A DNA stretch of 64,000 bases from Caldilineaceae bacterium (GTDB lineage Bacteria; Chloroflexota; Anaerolineae; Caldilineales; Caldilineaceae), in NCBI GenBank assembly GCA_022823185.1, contig JAJDXQ010000040.1, positions 57,718 through 121,717 of the forward strand, in the 5' to 3' direction. The notes under the pieces are model-generated. The model did no database searches, had not been told where the DNA came from, and saw only the letters and a program-made list of their open reading frames with translations. Each line of letters opens with the position of its first letter. Position 1 is the first letter of the stretch. The translations under genes and the position numbers were made by a program. Of the stretch, positions 54,046-63,183 are shown one piece after another.

Positions 54046-55296
54046 TTGATTCCCCGTCTCTTCTACGGCTGGTGGATCGTCGCCGCTGCGGTTCTATTCC
54101 AGTTCACCTTTCTCAGCGTAAGCCAGTCAACAGTAAGCGTCTTCTTGCGTCCTGTCGTGCTGGAATTGGGCTGGCAAGTGTGGCAGTTTACCCTGGGATC
54201 GTCGCTGGGTGTACTGGCAGGCGCTCTTTCCGGCGTCGTTGTGGGCCGCCTGGTCGACCGGCGCGGTCCCAGGCTGCCTGCCCTGGTGGGGGCGGTCGTA
54301 TCTGCCCTCTGCCTCTATGGCCTGGGCAGACAATCCAACCTGTGGCTGTTCTGGACCTTGCATCTCTGCGCTGGCTTTGTCGGCTGGACGCTATTTGGTC
54401 CTCTGGTCGTAAACACAACTGTAAACAAATGGTTTGTTCGTCGTCGCGGCTGGGCGCTCGCGATTGGCTCTACCGGCATCTCATTCGGCGGGTTGATCGC
54501 ACCCTACGCGATGACGCTCATTGTCGACTCTGTCGGGTGGCGCAACGGTTACATTGTACAGGCCGTGTTCGTGCTGGCTACGGTCGGACCCGTTGCCCTG
54601 CTGCTGCGGCGCGCCCCGGAGGATGTTGGTCTGAGGCCTGACGGCGCTCCCCTCCCGTTCGCGGAAGATGAAGCGATTCCCGACCCGGAGGGATCGCCCT
54701 CCCATACGGCCCGGCAAGCTCTGCGCGCCTCCGGCTTCTGGCTTCTCCTACTCGGCTACAGTATGAATCAGGCCGCGCTCTCATCCGTGCTGGCCCATGC
54801 CGTCCCTTTTGCAACCGACGCCTCATTTTCTCGCCGAACAGCTTCGCTTGCGCTGGCGGTCAATGGCTTGGGAAACCTGCTTTCCAAGGCATTCTGGGGC
54901 TTTTGCCTGCAAAGGTTTCCCCCGCGGAGGCTGGCTGTAACGGCGTTCGCGTTTGGTGGGACGGGTGTGGGACTGATGCTGTTGGCCGCCTCAACTGCAG
55001 AACCCGTTTTCCTCTTTGGCGGTTTCTTTCTGTATGGCTTCGGCTTCGGAGGCACGATTCCTGTGAGCGAGTATCTCTGGGTCAGCTATTTTGGCCGCGC
55101 TTACATCGGAGCCGTCCGGGGGCTGGCTCAACCTTTGACGGTGATCGGACCGACAGTTGCGCCCGTGCTTGTGGGTTTGGCCTACGACTTTCATGGGAAC
55201 TATCGATTTGCATTCCTCGGCATCATTGGCGTCTATATGCTTGCCAGCCTGTTGGTGGCCGTTTCGCGCGCCCCCACCCCTCGAACGGCCGGTTAG
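54046..55296 (+). CDS. MFS transporter, OFA/MCT-like
   Basis: A 416-residue twelve-helix carrier. The N-terminal half has RLVDRRGPR (MFS motif A) and NKWFVRRRGWALAI in the central part, typical of oxalate/formate- or monocarboxylate-type carriers. The central loop (about 195-225) is followed by six more helices. It may take up a sugar acid for the UxaA-type enzyme downstream. The start is TTG at 54046 without a strong ribosome binding site. Confidence 0.85.
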   Translation: MIPRLFYGWWIVAAAVLFQFTFLSVSQSTVSVFLRPVVLELGWQVWQFTLGSSLGVLAGALSGVVVGRLVDRRGPRLPALVGAVVSALCLYGLGRQSNLWLFWTLHLCAGFVGWTLFGPLVVNTTVNKWFVRRRGWALAIGSTGISFGGLIAPYAMTLIVDSVGWRNGYIVQAVFVLATVGPVALLLRRAPEDVGLRPDGAPLPFAEDEAIPDPEGSPSHTARQALRASGFWLLLLGYSMNQAALSSVLAHAVPFATDASFSRRTASLALAVNGLGNLLSKAFWGFCLQRFPPRRLAVTAFAFGGTGVGLMLLAASTAEPVFLFGGFFLYGFGFGGTIPVSEYLWVSYFGRAYIGAVRGLAQPLTVIGPTVAPVLVGLAYDFHGNYRFAFLGIIGVYMLASLLVAVSRAPTPRTAG

Positions 55297-55506
55297 GAGT
55301 TGGCGGGCCCGAACCGATTCTGGCGCCGCGTCGTGTTTTCCGGATCTGTATCTATGACCGAATTTCGGCTATGATAGGCAGACGTCAAACGGCGGCGCGG
55401 CAAAGGCGAAAGACACGCTGGTAAACGGGAAAGTTGGAGACGGGCCCGCGCCGGGTCTGCGAACGACAACACCAAGTGATCGCATTTCGGGGATGCGTAC
55501 AATACA

Positions 55507-55812
55507 GTGGACAGGGCACAGATCGGGCTGCTTCTGCGCATTTCGGACGAAGACAACGTTTACGTGTTACTGCGCAACATGGCCGCTGGGACGGTTCTGC
55601 AACTCGGAGAGCAGGAAACTGCATACGAGACTGGGCTCGAATTGGGGCACAAGATCGCGGCGCGGGATATTGCGGCCGGGGAAAAGATCATCAAGTACGG
55701 CGCGCCGATCGGCTCGGCTACGCGCGATATACGCGCGGGTGAACACGTTCACGTCCACAACATCAAGAGCGATTACCTTCCTACGTATACTTTGGATCCG
55801 ATAACCGATTAG
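55507..55812 (+). CDS. UxaA-type dehydratase, SAF subunit
   Basis: A 101-residue SAF-domain protein (VYVLLRNMAAGTVLQL, KIAARDIAAGEKIIKYGAPIG, HVHVHNIKSDYL), corresponding to the N-terminal domain of altronate/galactarate dehydratases. It usually helps in substrate binding and occurs as a separate small subunit in several bacteria. The GTG at 55507 starts the protein; the large subunit follows 20 bp later. Confidence 0.88.
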   Translation: MDRAQIGLLLRISDEDNVYVLLRNMAAGTVLQLGEQETAYETGLELGHKIAARDIAAGEKIIKYGAPIGSATRDIRAGEHVHVHNIKSDYLPTYTLDPITD

Positions 55813-55832
55813 ATCGGTCAAGGAGCGATTCG

Positions 55833-57041
55833 ATGGCTGCGAAAGCCGAGTTTCCAGGTTACCTGCGGCAGGACGGCCGCAAGGGCATCCGCAATACGAT
55901 CCTTGTCGTCTATCTGGTGGAATGCGCCCACCACGTGGCGCGGGAAATCGTCTATCCCTACCGCAAGCAGGGCGTTCATCTGATCGGGTTCAGCGGCTGC
56001 TATCCCAACCAATATGCCTTTGACATGATGGCGCGCCTTTGCACGCACCCGAATACCGGTGGGGCGCTTCTTGTTTCCCTGGGCTGCGAGAGTTTCGATC
56101 GCCGGGGCCTGGCTGAGACAATAGCCGGCAGCGGCCGGCCTGTCGAGACGTTGGTGATCCAGGAGAAAGGGGGCACGTTGTCGACGGTCGAGCAGGGTCA
56201 GGCCTGGTTGGGAGAGACACTGGCAGGACTGGAAGAGTCGACGCCGCTTGTGACAATGGCTGTGGATGAGCTGGTCGTGGGCGCGATATGCGGCGGCTCC
56301 GACGCGACGAGCGGCATTACCGCGAACCCGGCGATTGGGCGGTGTTTTGACCTGCTGGTGGAGAACAGCGCGAGGGCCATATTCGAGGAGGGCGGCGAGC
56401 TGATCGGCTGCGAACGGATCATGGCCGAGCGTGCCGTCACGCCAGAACTCGGCGAAGAGATTCTTGCAACGATGGAGAAGACCGCCCACTACTATACGAC
56501 GATGGGGCACGGCAGTTTTGCAGTCGGGAATGCCGACGGCGGTCTGTCTACCGTCGAGGAAAAGTCGATGGGCGCGTACGCCAAGAGCGGCTCTTCTCCA
56601 ATCTCCGGACTGATCAAACCCGGAGACGTACCCCCGTCGGGCGGCCTCTACCTGCTGGATATCGTACCAGACGGCGGCGCGCGGTTTGGCTTCCCCAACA
56701 TCAACGACAATGCCGAAATCGCCGAGCTGATCGCCTGCGGCGCGCACATGACCCTGTTTTCAACCGGGAGAGGGTCAGTTGTCGGGTCAGCGATTTCGCC
56801 GGTGATCAAGGTCTGCGCCAACCCGGACACCTTCCGGCGCATGGCGGGAGACATGGATGTGGACGCGGGACGCATTCTGGAGGGCAGGGCGACTCTTGAC
56901 GAAGTCGGCGAAGAGATATTTTCGCAGGTACTGGCAGTAGCCGGAGGCGCGCCGACCAAGTCTGAGAGTCTGGGCCACCAGGAGTTCGTGCTGACGTACA
57001 AGAGTTTCGAACCGATCGGACCAGCTTGCCTACCGGTCTGA
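55833..57041 (+). CDS. UxaA-type dehydratase, catalytic subunit
   Basis: A 402-residue protein matching the large part of altronate/galactarate-type dehydratases. RQDGRKGIRNTILVV opens the domain; FSGCYP, SLGCES and ICGGSDATSGITANPA carry Cys residues that likely help bind iron; NINDNAEI and LFSTGRGSVVG follow. It probably dehydrates a sugar acid to a 2-keto-3-deoxy acid, which the HpcH/HpaI aldolase upstream could split. AAGGAG lies seven bases ahead of the ATG. Confidence 0.9.
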   Translation: MAAKAEFPGYLRQDGRKGIRNTILVVYLVECAHHVAREIVYPYRKQGVHLIGFSGCYPNQYAFDMMARLCTHPNTGGALLVSLGCESFDRRGLAETIAGSGRPVETLVIQEKGGTLSTVEQGQAWLGETLAGLEESTPLVTMAVDELVVGAICGGSDATSGITANPAIGRCFDLLVENSARAIFEEGGELIGCERIMAERAVTPELGEEILATMEKTAHYYTTMGHGSFAVGNADGGLSTVEEKSMGAYAKSGSSPISGLIKPGDVPPSGGLYLLDIVPDGGARFGFPNINDNAEIAELIACGAHMTLFSTGRGSVVGSAISPVIKVCANPDTFRRMAGDMDVDAGRILEGRATLDEVGEEIFSQVLAVAGGAPTKSESLGHQEFVLTYKSFEPIGPACLPV

Positions 57042-57219
57042 ACTGCAGAGCTGACGGGCGACCGGCCTCAGGGCGCATTCTTGAGTCCCTCTCGAGGCTG
57101 GGGCTGGGACAGGTTTCCAGGACAGTTTGAGAAGCTGGCACGGCCACCAACAAGATGCACTGGAGAAAAGGAAAGAAATATACGGCGATGAGAGAGCTTC
57201 GAATGCGGAAGGATGTGAA

Positions 57220-58215
57220 ATGACCGCGGATTCCCATGCCGGAGAGCGCCGGGTAGATCCTGCCGCCCCGTCTGGAGGCGCTTCATTGGCCCGGCCTGCC
57301 CAGGAGCGGAAGCTGGTAGACTATCTGGGGCTGGCCGCGCGAGGCTTTGCGATGGGATGCGCCGACATTGTTCCCGGCGTTTCCGGCGGGACCATGGCAT
57401 TCATCCTTGGAATCTATGAAGAACTGGTGATGAGCATACGGGCCGGCGCGCGCAAGCCGCTTTGGGGGGCGCTGCTGCGGCTGAAACTGCCTGAGGCGCT
57501 GGATGCCGTAAATGCCCGTTTTCTGGCCGCAGTCCTGGCCGGCATAGCCGTGGCAGTGGTGACACTGGCCTCCTGGCTCGAGTGGGCATTGGAAAACCAC
57601 CCTGTCTTGATCTGGAGCTTCTTCTTTGGGCTGGTGACGGCCTCCATTTTCGCCATACGCGGGAAGATTGACAAGTGGAACGGCTTGCTGATAGGAGGGT
57701 TGGCCGTAGGTGCGGTGGGGGCGTACTTCATTGTGGGGGCAGTCCCTGTGCAGACCCCGGACTCGGCCTGGTATCTGTTTCTGAGCGGTATGCTGGCGAT
57801 CTGCGCCATGATTTTGCCGGGTATATCGGGCTCGTTCATTCTGGTGCTCCTGGGAAAGTACCAGTTTGTTCTTGCCGCAGTGAACCAGCGCGATCTGGTC
57901 AGCCTGGGAATTGTCGGTGGGGGCGCGGTCGTAGGAATCGTTTCTTTTGCGCAGATCCTGGCCTGGTTGTTCAAGCGGCATCATGACCTGACGATCGCGG
58001 TTCTTATCGGTCTGATGGCGGGAAGTCTGCGAAAGATCTGGCCTTGGAAGGAGACGGTGGCCTTCATCATTGACCGGCACGGCGAGATTCTGCCTACGGT
58101 TGAACGAAACTATCTGCCCTCTACATTGGGTGGTGAGGTTTTTCTGGCGCTGGGACTTGCGCTCACAGGATTTCTTATCGTGTTGGTCCTGAATCGCCTG
58201 AGCGAAACCAGGTAG
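57220..58215 (+). CDS. DUF368 family membrane protein (undecaprenyl-phosphate flippase-like)
   Basis: A 331-residue multi-spanning protein of the DUF368 family. The N-terminal GFAMGCADIVPGVSGGTMAF and the internal repeat ILPGISGSFILVLLGKY are the two re-entrant loop signatures. Some members recycle undecaprenyl phosphate across the membrane for cell-wall synthesis; this is taken from recent family work. AGGA is seven bases ahead of the ATG at 57220; the frame runs 31 codons further upstream without family resemblance. It is convergent with the MFS gene that follows. Confidence 0.88.
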   Translation: MTADSHAGERRVDPAAPSGGASLARPAQERKLVDYLGLAARGFAMGCADIVPGVSGGTMAFILGIYEELVMSIRAGARKPLWGALLRLKLPEALDAVNARFLAAVLAGIAVAVVTLASWLEWALENHPVLIWSFFFGLVTASIFAIRGKIDKWNGLLIGGLAVGAVGAYFIVGAVPVQTPDSAWYLFLSGMLAICAMILPGISGSFILVLLGKYQFVLAAVNQRDLVSLGIVGGGAVVGIVSFAQILAWLFKRHHDLTIAVLIGLMAGSLRKIWPWKETVAFIIDRHGEILPTVERNYLPSTLGGEVFLALGLALTGFLIVLVLNRLSETR

Positions 58216-58256
58216 AGCGGCAAGGATCGACGCCACTCAGTTGAGGAGGTCCGAAG

Positions 58257-59630
58257 CTACGAAGCGGGTCTGAAAGGTTGTGACTCAAGGCTGACCGGCG
58301 TGGTATGCCGCGGCTCCTTGACCCAAAAGACCATCAGAAGAAGAGACGTGACGCCGCACAAGGAAGCCGCCGCAAAAAGTGCGGTGTAGCCCAACGAGCC
58401 GGCTAGCAAACCACCGAGAATAGGCGCCCCAATCAGGACGGGAGCCAGGATGGTATTGGTAAGACCGATATAGGTAGGACGGTCCTGCGGCGCGGAGAAT
58501 TCCAAGGTGATGTTGAGTGAAGAGGTGTGATCCGCGGCCAGGAAAGATCCGACGAAAACGAAGGTTAGAATGAGGCCGAGCGGCACGGTCCCCCAGATCG
58601 GGAACTGGGTCACGGTCGAGATGACTAGTGCGCCAATGCCTTCGTTGGGCTGAGGCTGGGGCAGAAGGCCCCCGAAGCCGCCGATGAAGAGCGCGCTGAA
58701 CGGCGCAAGCGAGACAAAGAAGGCAGCGGCCGCCAACACGGTCTTGTGTCCGACTCGATCGGCCAGGACGCCCCACAATGGATTGAGTACCGCCTGGGTC
58801 CCGACCAGGACGGCGGTGAGAAGTCCAACGCCGCGACCGTCGAGTGAGAATGTTTCGGTACCATAAACGGCGAAGAACCCGGCGCTCATCCCACCCAAAT
58901 TGACAATTGACTTGCTCACCAGGTAGCGCCGGTAATTGACGTCGCGCTTGAGAACAGATGATACGCGGCCCAGATAGTGCAGAATGGGAAGCGCTTGTTT
59001 GGTTGTCTGGCTGGCCGGCTCTCTGGTCAGCGCGAGACCGCACCAGGAGACCACCATAAAGGTGAAGGCCAGAAAGAAGAGCAGGGCAAAGTTGCCAGGA
59101 AAAGCGCGGCTGATGAGAATTCGGCCCACGAAGAAAGCGCCGATCACGCCCATCAGCTGGCCGATTCCATGGCCCAACCCAAGCCAAATGCCGCGACGCC
59201 GGACCGGGATCACCTTGGCGATCATGTCCAGCCAGGGCGGCGTGCCCAGGCCGGCGCCTGAGGCCGCCATGGTAAGGCCGACAAGCACTGTGACGAGGGC
59301 GACGGTGGGGGCGGAGAGGGCGAAGAAGAGGATGGAGAGGCCGATAAGAAAATAGGGCAGCCTTTCCAGGAAGAAGCCGATTCGCATAACAAAGGGCTTC
59401 TTATAAGGCATACTTTCTGCCCAATTGGCTGTCAGGAGTTGAGGGAGGTAAAGGCCGAGGGCCCACGTGGCCGGAATCAGGCCGATAACCAGCTTGGAGT
59501 CGGTTAGCTGGCTCACCAGGACAGGAATTACAGTTTCACGAGAAATGAAACTGAACGCCAGGGTAATGAAGGAGATATCCCAAAGGCTTACTGAGAAATT
59601 CCAGTTTGCAGGATCGCTAAGCCGCCCCAT
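58257..59630 (-). CDS. MFS transporter
   Basis: A 457-residue carrier with about twelve helices. FSFISRETVIPVLVSQLT opens it, and RRRGIWLGLGHGIGQLMG and GVLADRVGHKT are MFS-like loop sequences; it is unlike the OFA-type carrier at 54 kb. The substrate is unknown. Its start overlaps the end of the PhyH gene by 14 nt, so it belongs to the PhyH operon and may export or import a compound made or used by these oxygenases. Confidence 0.87.
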   Translation of the reverse strand: MGRLSDPANWNFSVSLWDISFITLAFSFISRETVIPVLVSQLTDSKLVIGLIPATWALGLYLPQLLTANWAESMPYKKPFVMRIGFFLERLPYFLIGLSILFFALSAPTVALVTVLVGLTMAASGAGLGTPPWLDMIAKVIPVRRRGIWLGLGHGIGQLMGVIGAFFVGRILISRAFPGNFALLFFLAFTFMVVSWCGLALTREPASQTTKQALPILHYLGRVSSVLKRDVNYRRYLVSKSIVNLGGMSAGFFAVYGTETFSLDGRGVGLLTAVLVGTQAVLNPLWGVLADRVGHKTVLAAAAFFVSLAPFSALFIGGFGGLLPQPQPNEGIGALVISTVTQFPIWGTVPLGLILTFVFVGSFLAADHTSSLNITLEFSAPQDRPTYIGLTNTILAPVLIGAPILGGLLAGSLGYTALFAAASLCGVTSLLLMVFWVKEPRHTTPVSLESQPFRPAS

Positions 59631-60543
59631 CTGCGCCGGCCCCGTCGGACATTGAGAAAGGCCGGAAACCCCTGACCATCAGCCCTTTCGGCTCGTCATC
59701 GCGGCGGGCGCGCATGGCCCGCTTTTCGGCTTCAGCGCGATTGGCCGTGGTCGTTGCTCTGATGATGGCGTAATCGTCAGGGCGTCTGTAGCGATTTATG
59801 AATACCGGACGGGGCGAGTCGACGTGATTCTGCTTCGAACCATGCACGGTCCTGACGTGAAAGAAGATTGAATCTCCTGCCTGTCCGGTAACGGGGAGGG
59901 AGGCCTCCCAGGGCCATTCGTCTTCGTCGAGGCCCAGGTGGGAGAAGGTATCGACATGGCGGAGCTGGCCCTTCTTGTGTGTGCCTGGCACGACATGAAG
60001 GGCGCCATTGGAGAGGTCTGTGTCGACAACATAGGACAGGATAGCCACCGGCCCTTCGAATCGATGCTCGAAATAGGCTGAGTCCTGGTGCAGATGTTTG
60101 GGATGGCCGCCCACAGGTTCTTTGACAAGCGATTGGCCCTGTCCGAAGAGCTCGATGTTAGGGCCAAGAATTGCTTCCAGAATGTCCAAGGCTGTTGGAT
60201 CCAGGGCGGAGCGGAGGAAAGCGGCGCTCGTCAGATAGCTGATACCAACGGTCATGATCTGCTTGTCACGGCTATATCCTTCGGGCGCGGGGATGAAGAG
60301 CGAGCCGTTGGGCGAGACCCAGCCTTCAGGCCTTTTTTCGGCCTGGTCGAGGAGCGCAATCGACTGTTCGACTGTGGCGGCTATATCTGCGGCCATGTCC
60401 TCTACATATGGTCTCATCAGGCCGCGCACGACGAGGCATCCGTACTGCCTGTAGATTGCCGCGGCCTCGGCAACGTCCAGGTCTTCGACTGACAGGGAAA
60501 TGAGACCCGCCTCGATTCCCGGGTCCATGACGGATTGCTTCAT
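59617..60543 (-). CDS. Phytanoyl-CoA dioxygenase family protein
   Basis: A 308-residue PhyH-family Fe(II)/2-oxoglutarate oxygenase. HLHQDSAYFEHR provides the metal-binding HxD (His 152, Asp 154), SIFFHVRTVHGSKQN the distal His (234), and RPVFINRYRR the Arg. AGAGGA lies eight bases ahead of the ATG. It overlaps the MFS gene downstream by 14 nt and follows the PhyH-HEAT gene by 12 bp, so the four genes from 62959 to 58257 look like one operon. Confidence 0.9.
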   Translation of the reverse strand: MKQSVMDPGIEAGLISLSVEDLDVAEAAAIYRQYGCLVVRGLMRPYVEDMAADIAATVEQSIALLDQAEKRPEGWVSPNGSLFIPAPEGYSRDKQIMTVGISYLTSAAFLRSALDPTALDILEAILGPNIELFGQGQSLVKEPVGGHPKHLHQDSAYFEHRFEGPVAILSYVVDTDLSNGALHVVPGTHKKGQLRHVDTFSHLGLDEDEWPWEASLPVTGQAGDSIFFHVRTVHGSKQNHVDSPRPVFINRYRRPDDYAIIRATTTANRAEAEKRAMRARRDDEPKGLMVRGFRPFSMSDGAGADGAA

Positions 60544-60555
60544 GGTTGCATTCCT

Positions 60556-61977
60556 CTAAAAGAGATTGTCCGGCGTCGTGGATGGGCACCAGCGATGGGC
60601 GCTCAGGTAGTCCAGGGCGATGTTGAGGCTCTCGGCGGTTCCGATACGTCGCAGCGCGTCAACTGCGTTGGCGCAAACGTATCGGTTTTCGTCGCGAAGA
60701 GCGTCCTGCAATGCGGGAATGGCCGGGGCTGCCTTGGTCCCGAGGCGCTGCATCGAAAGGGCGGCGGTGAAGCGAACCTGCCCGTCGTCGTCTTTCATTG
60801 CCCTCTCCAGGGCCGGGAGGATCTTTTCTGCCGGACTTTGGAGCTGGCCCAGGGCCTCGACGGCGGTGCGCCGAACGACGACCGATGTGTCTGTCACGGC
60901 TGCAGCCACGGCGCCGGCTACGTCGGCGCTGGGGCGCCCGGATTCGCCCAGCGCAAAAGCAGCATGCGAACGCGCCGTTTCTGTGTCATGCCTCAGGGCA
61001 TCGATCAAGGTTTCCTGCCCGGCTTTGCCAATCGCGCTCAACGCGTACCCGGCGTTGCGGGAGGCCGTCGCGTCTCCGCTGGTCAGGGCTTCGGCCAGAA
61101 ATGGTACTGCCTTGTCGTGAAACGAGGCCAGACGATAGGCTGATTCGACGCCTTCCGGTTCGTATCTGGAGGCCAGCTTCTCCGCCAGTTCGGCCACATC
61201 GGCTCTCTCTTTCCCGTTCCCGTTCTGTCGAACGGCCTGGCGGCCGTCGCCGTTTTGCTGCGTGTTCGAATGGCCGCGGTGCCAGTTCCACTGGTGAGAC
61301 CAAACGACGTTGTGATCGACCTGTGCATTCTCGACAGGGGTCCAGTCATCATTCCTGTTGTTCCAGGCCGGCCCAAAAGGGGCTTCCATGCGCACGAACT
61401 GGAACTTCATCATGGCCCGGTTCTTTTGGGATAGGTTCGCACCGCCCCTGTGCCACAAATCGTAATGGATGAGGGCGAAGGTCCCTTCCGGTCCTTCGAG
61501 GAAGACGGGCTTCTCAGTGCTGTCGCCGGCCCGTTTCGTATAGTATTGTGTCCCTTCCAGCAGGCCTGACGGGCCCATGCTTTCATCCACGGCCTGCGGG
61601 TAGTAGAAGATCATGGCCCACCAGTTGTGGTGATTGCGCACCTTCTGATGGCCCCAATAGCTGTCCTTGTGCCAGCCCTGAACTTTTCTGCCGGGGTAGG
61701 TGAAGTGACAGTGGCGATGGGGGTGAATCGTGTAGTCATTCCCCAGGACGCTCGTCAACGCGCCGCGCACGACAGGATTCTGAATGATTTCGCCGACTTC
61801 ACTTAATCGGGGCAGTATGTTGTTGCCCGGGTTCCCCTCCTTCTCCATGACTTCACTCAGTTTGGCGTTGAGCCCTTCATGAAATTCCTTGGGAAAGTCG
61901 GTCTGCAAGACCAGGTACCCGCGCGAGATGAACTGTTGCATCTGATCGTCAGTCAGAAGATTGTTGGAAACGCTCAT
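60556..61977 (-). CDS. PhyH oxygenase fused to HEAT repeats
   Basis: A 473-residue fusion. Residues 1-235 are a PhyH oxygenase: GWHKDSYWGHQ (His 103, Asp 105), ALIHYDLWHRGG with the distal His (176) and KNRAMMKFQF with an Arg (187). A polar Asn/Gly-rich linker (236-258) leads to five or so HEAT-like helical repeats (260-460), e.g. AAFALGESGRPSADVAGAV and AVEALGQLQSPAEKIL, ending WCPSTTPDNLF. HEAT repeats usually bind partners or membranes. AAGGG lies seven bases ahead of the ATG. A single continuous frame across the junction makes an annotation artefact unlikely. Confidence 0.88.
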   Translation of the reverse strand: MSVSNNLLTDDQMQQFISRGYLVLQTDFPKEFHEGLNAKLSEVMEKEGNPGNNILPRLSEVGEIIQNPVVRGALTSVLGNDYTIHPHRHCHFTYPGRKVQGWHKDSYWGHQKVRNHHNWWAMIFYYPQAVDESMGPSGLLEGTQYYTKRAGDSTEKPVFLEGPEGTFALIHYDLWHRGGANLSQKNRAMMKFQFVRMEAPFGPAWNNRNDDWTPVENAQVDHNVVWSHQWNWHRGHSNTQQNGDGRQAVRQNGNGKERADVAELAEKLASRYEPEGVESAYRLASFHDKAVPFLAEALTSGDATASRNAGYALSAIGKAGQETLIDALRHDTETARSHAAFALGESGRPSADVAGAVAAAVTDTSVVVRRTAVEALGQLQSPAEKILPALERAMKDDDGQVRFTAALSMQRLGTKAAPAIPALQDALRDENRYVCANAVDALRRIGTAESLNIALDYLSAHRWCPSTTPDNLF

Positions 61978-62194
61978 TTCATTTCCCTTGCTCGTTCGTT
62001 ACCGGGCTGCGTTAGAGCAGTGTGAATTGTGTCAGAGAAATAATATCAAGAGGGCCGCGAATGCGTTGAGATGCCCAACTAATGTGGATCTCATTTGAAT
62101 CTACGACTTTTCGCGATGGCGTCGTGACTGGAACACACCATGCTGCACCGCTGATTCGAAATGCAAGTACTCTTGGACTCGTGTGGGATATCCA

Positions 62195-62959
62195 TTAGGT
62201 TGCGGCGAAATCAGGCCGACAGAGCTTGCCGTCCTGCAGGACGGGTATGGCCTGGGCCCAGAAATCCGTCCCTTCGCGGTTCATAATGGGTTCGGCGGAA
62301 TATTGGGCGAGATAGCAGCGCCGGACCTTCGCCGTCGTGTTGGGGCCGCTGCGGTGAAAGGTACGGCTGCTGAAAACGACGATGCTGCCTGAGGGAACCA
62401 GGGCCGGGACACCTGGGTGATCCCCCTGGTATCCAATCTTGTCGTTGCTGCCGGCCTCAATTTCATGGTCGTAGAGATCGTCCGGTTTCATGCCGATGGC
62501 AGAGTAAGGCAGCACTGAAACGGTTCCATTCTCGATGGACATATCGTCCAGCGCGCACCAACACGAAAGGTAGGGTCTGTGGTAGTGGCCAATGTATCCT
62601 GAGTCCTGATGCCAGCCAAACTTTGTGCCCACTTCGGCGAATTTGACGACGTATTGCTCGTGGAACAGGAACGCGTTGTCGCCCAGAGTGGCTCTGCAGA
62701 TGTCCCCCATCAGCTCGCTGAAAAGAAAGTCAGTGATGATGGGGCTTTCCATACCTCGCCTGGGGATAAAATAGCGTTTCTTGTAGTGATTGATTCCCTG
62801 AACCCTTACTCCTTTGGCCTCCATCTCGGCATCGTACTTGTCGATGTTGCGCTGACACTCCTCTCGCAGTCCTTCCACCTGATCAGGACGTATTACGTTT
62901 TCGAGAATCATGAATCCTTCATTGCGGTACTGCTCTCGCTGGGCGTCGTTAATGTACAT
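62195..62959 (-). CDS. Phytanoyl-CoA dioxygenase family protein
   Basis: A 254-residue PhyH oxygenase, first gene of the run. KFGWHQDSGYIGHYH supplies the HxD (His 117, Asp 119), RTFHRSGPN the distal His (202), and KVRRCYLAQY an Arg. It starts at ATG 62959, with GAGGT five bases ahead; the frame extends 61 codons upstream but lacks resemblance. About 220 bp separate it from the PhyH-HEAT gene; the promoter is at 63155-63183. Confidence 0.9.
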   Translation of the reverse strand: MYINDAQREQYRNEGFMILENVIRPDQVEGLREECQRNIDKYDAEMEAKGVRVQGINHYKKRYFIPRRGMESPIITDFLFSELMGDICRATLGDNAFLFHEQYVVKFAEVGTKFGWHQDSGYIGHYHRPYLSCWCALDDMSIENGTVSVLPYSAIGMKPDDLYDHEIEAGSNDKIGYQGDHPGVPALVPSGSIVVFSSRTFHRSGPNTTAKVRRCYLAQYSAEPIMNREGTDFWAQAIPVLQDGKLCRPDFAAT

Positions 62960-63154
62960 CGTAGACCTCGGGATTTGTGTCAGAAAGTTCTCTTTGGCGA
63001 AGCTCTTGGGGAAAGGTGGTTGAGCGCGATAGCGGCAATACAGAAAGTGCGCCCTGTGTGCAGCAGCTGGAAGGACGAGAATCCTGACTCGTGCGTGGCG
63101 CTCCGGATTCCAAGTCTTTCCCAGGGCAATTACAGTGGGCAAACGTTCGAATTC

Positions 63155-63183
63155 TTATACATCAGAGGCGTTGGAAAGTCAAG
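63155..63183 (-). promoter_or_regulatory. Near-consensus sigma70 promoter for the PhyH run
   Basis: Minus-strand TTGACT (63183-63178), a 17-bp spacer and TATAAG (63160-63155) match at five of six positions each. Transcription would start near 63148, giving a leader of about 190 nt before the first PhyH gene. Confidence 0.65.

Noticed and set aside
55818..57041. Long minus-strand frames under the UxaA gene
   Set aside because: Shadows of a gene with clear family motifs; Arg/Ala-rich translation.
57283..58236. A 317-codon minus-strand frame
   Set aside because: Antisense to the DUF368 gene; no hydrophobic or motif structure.
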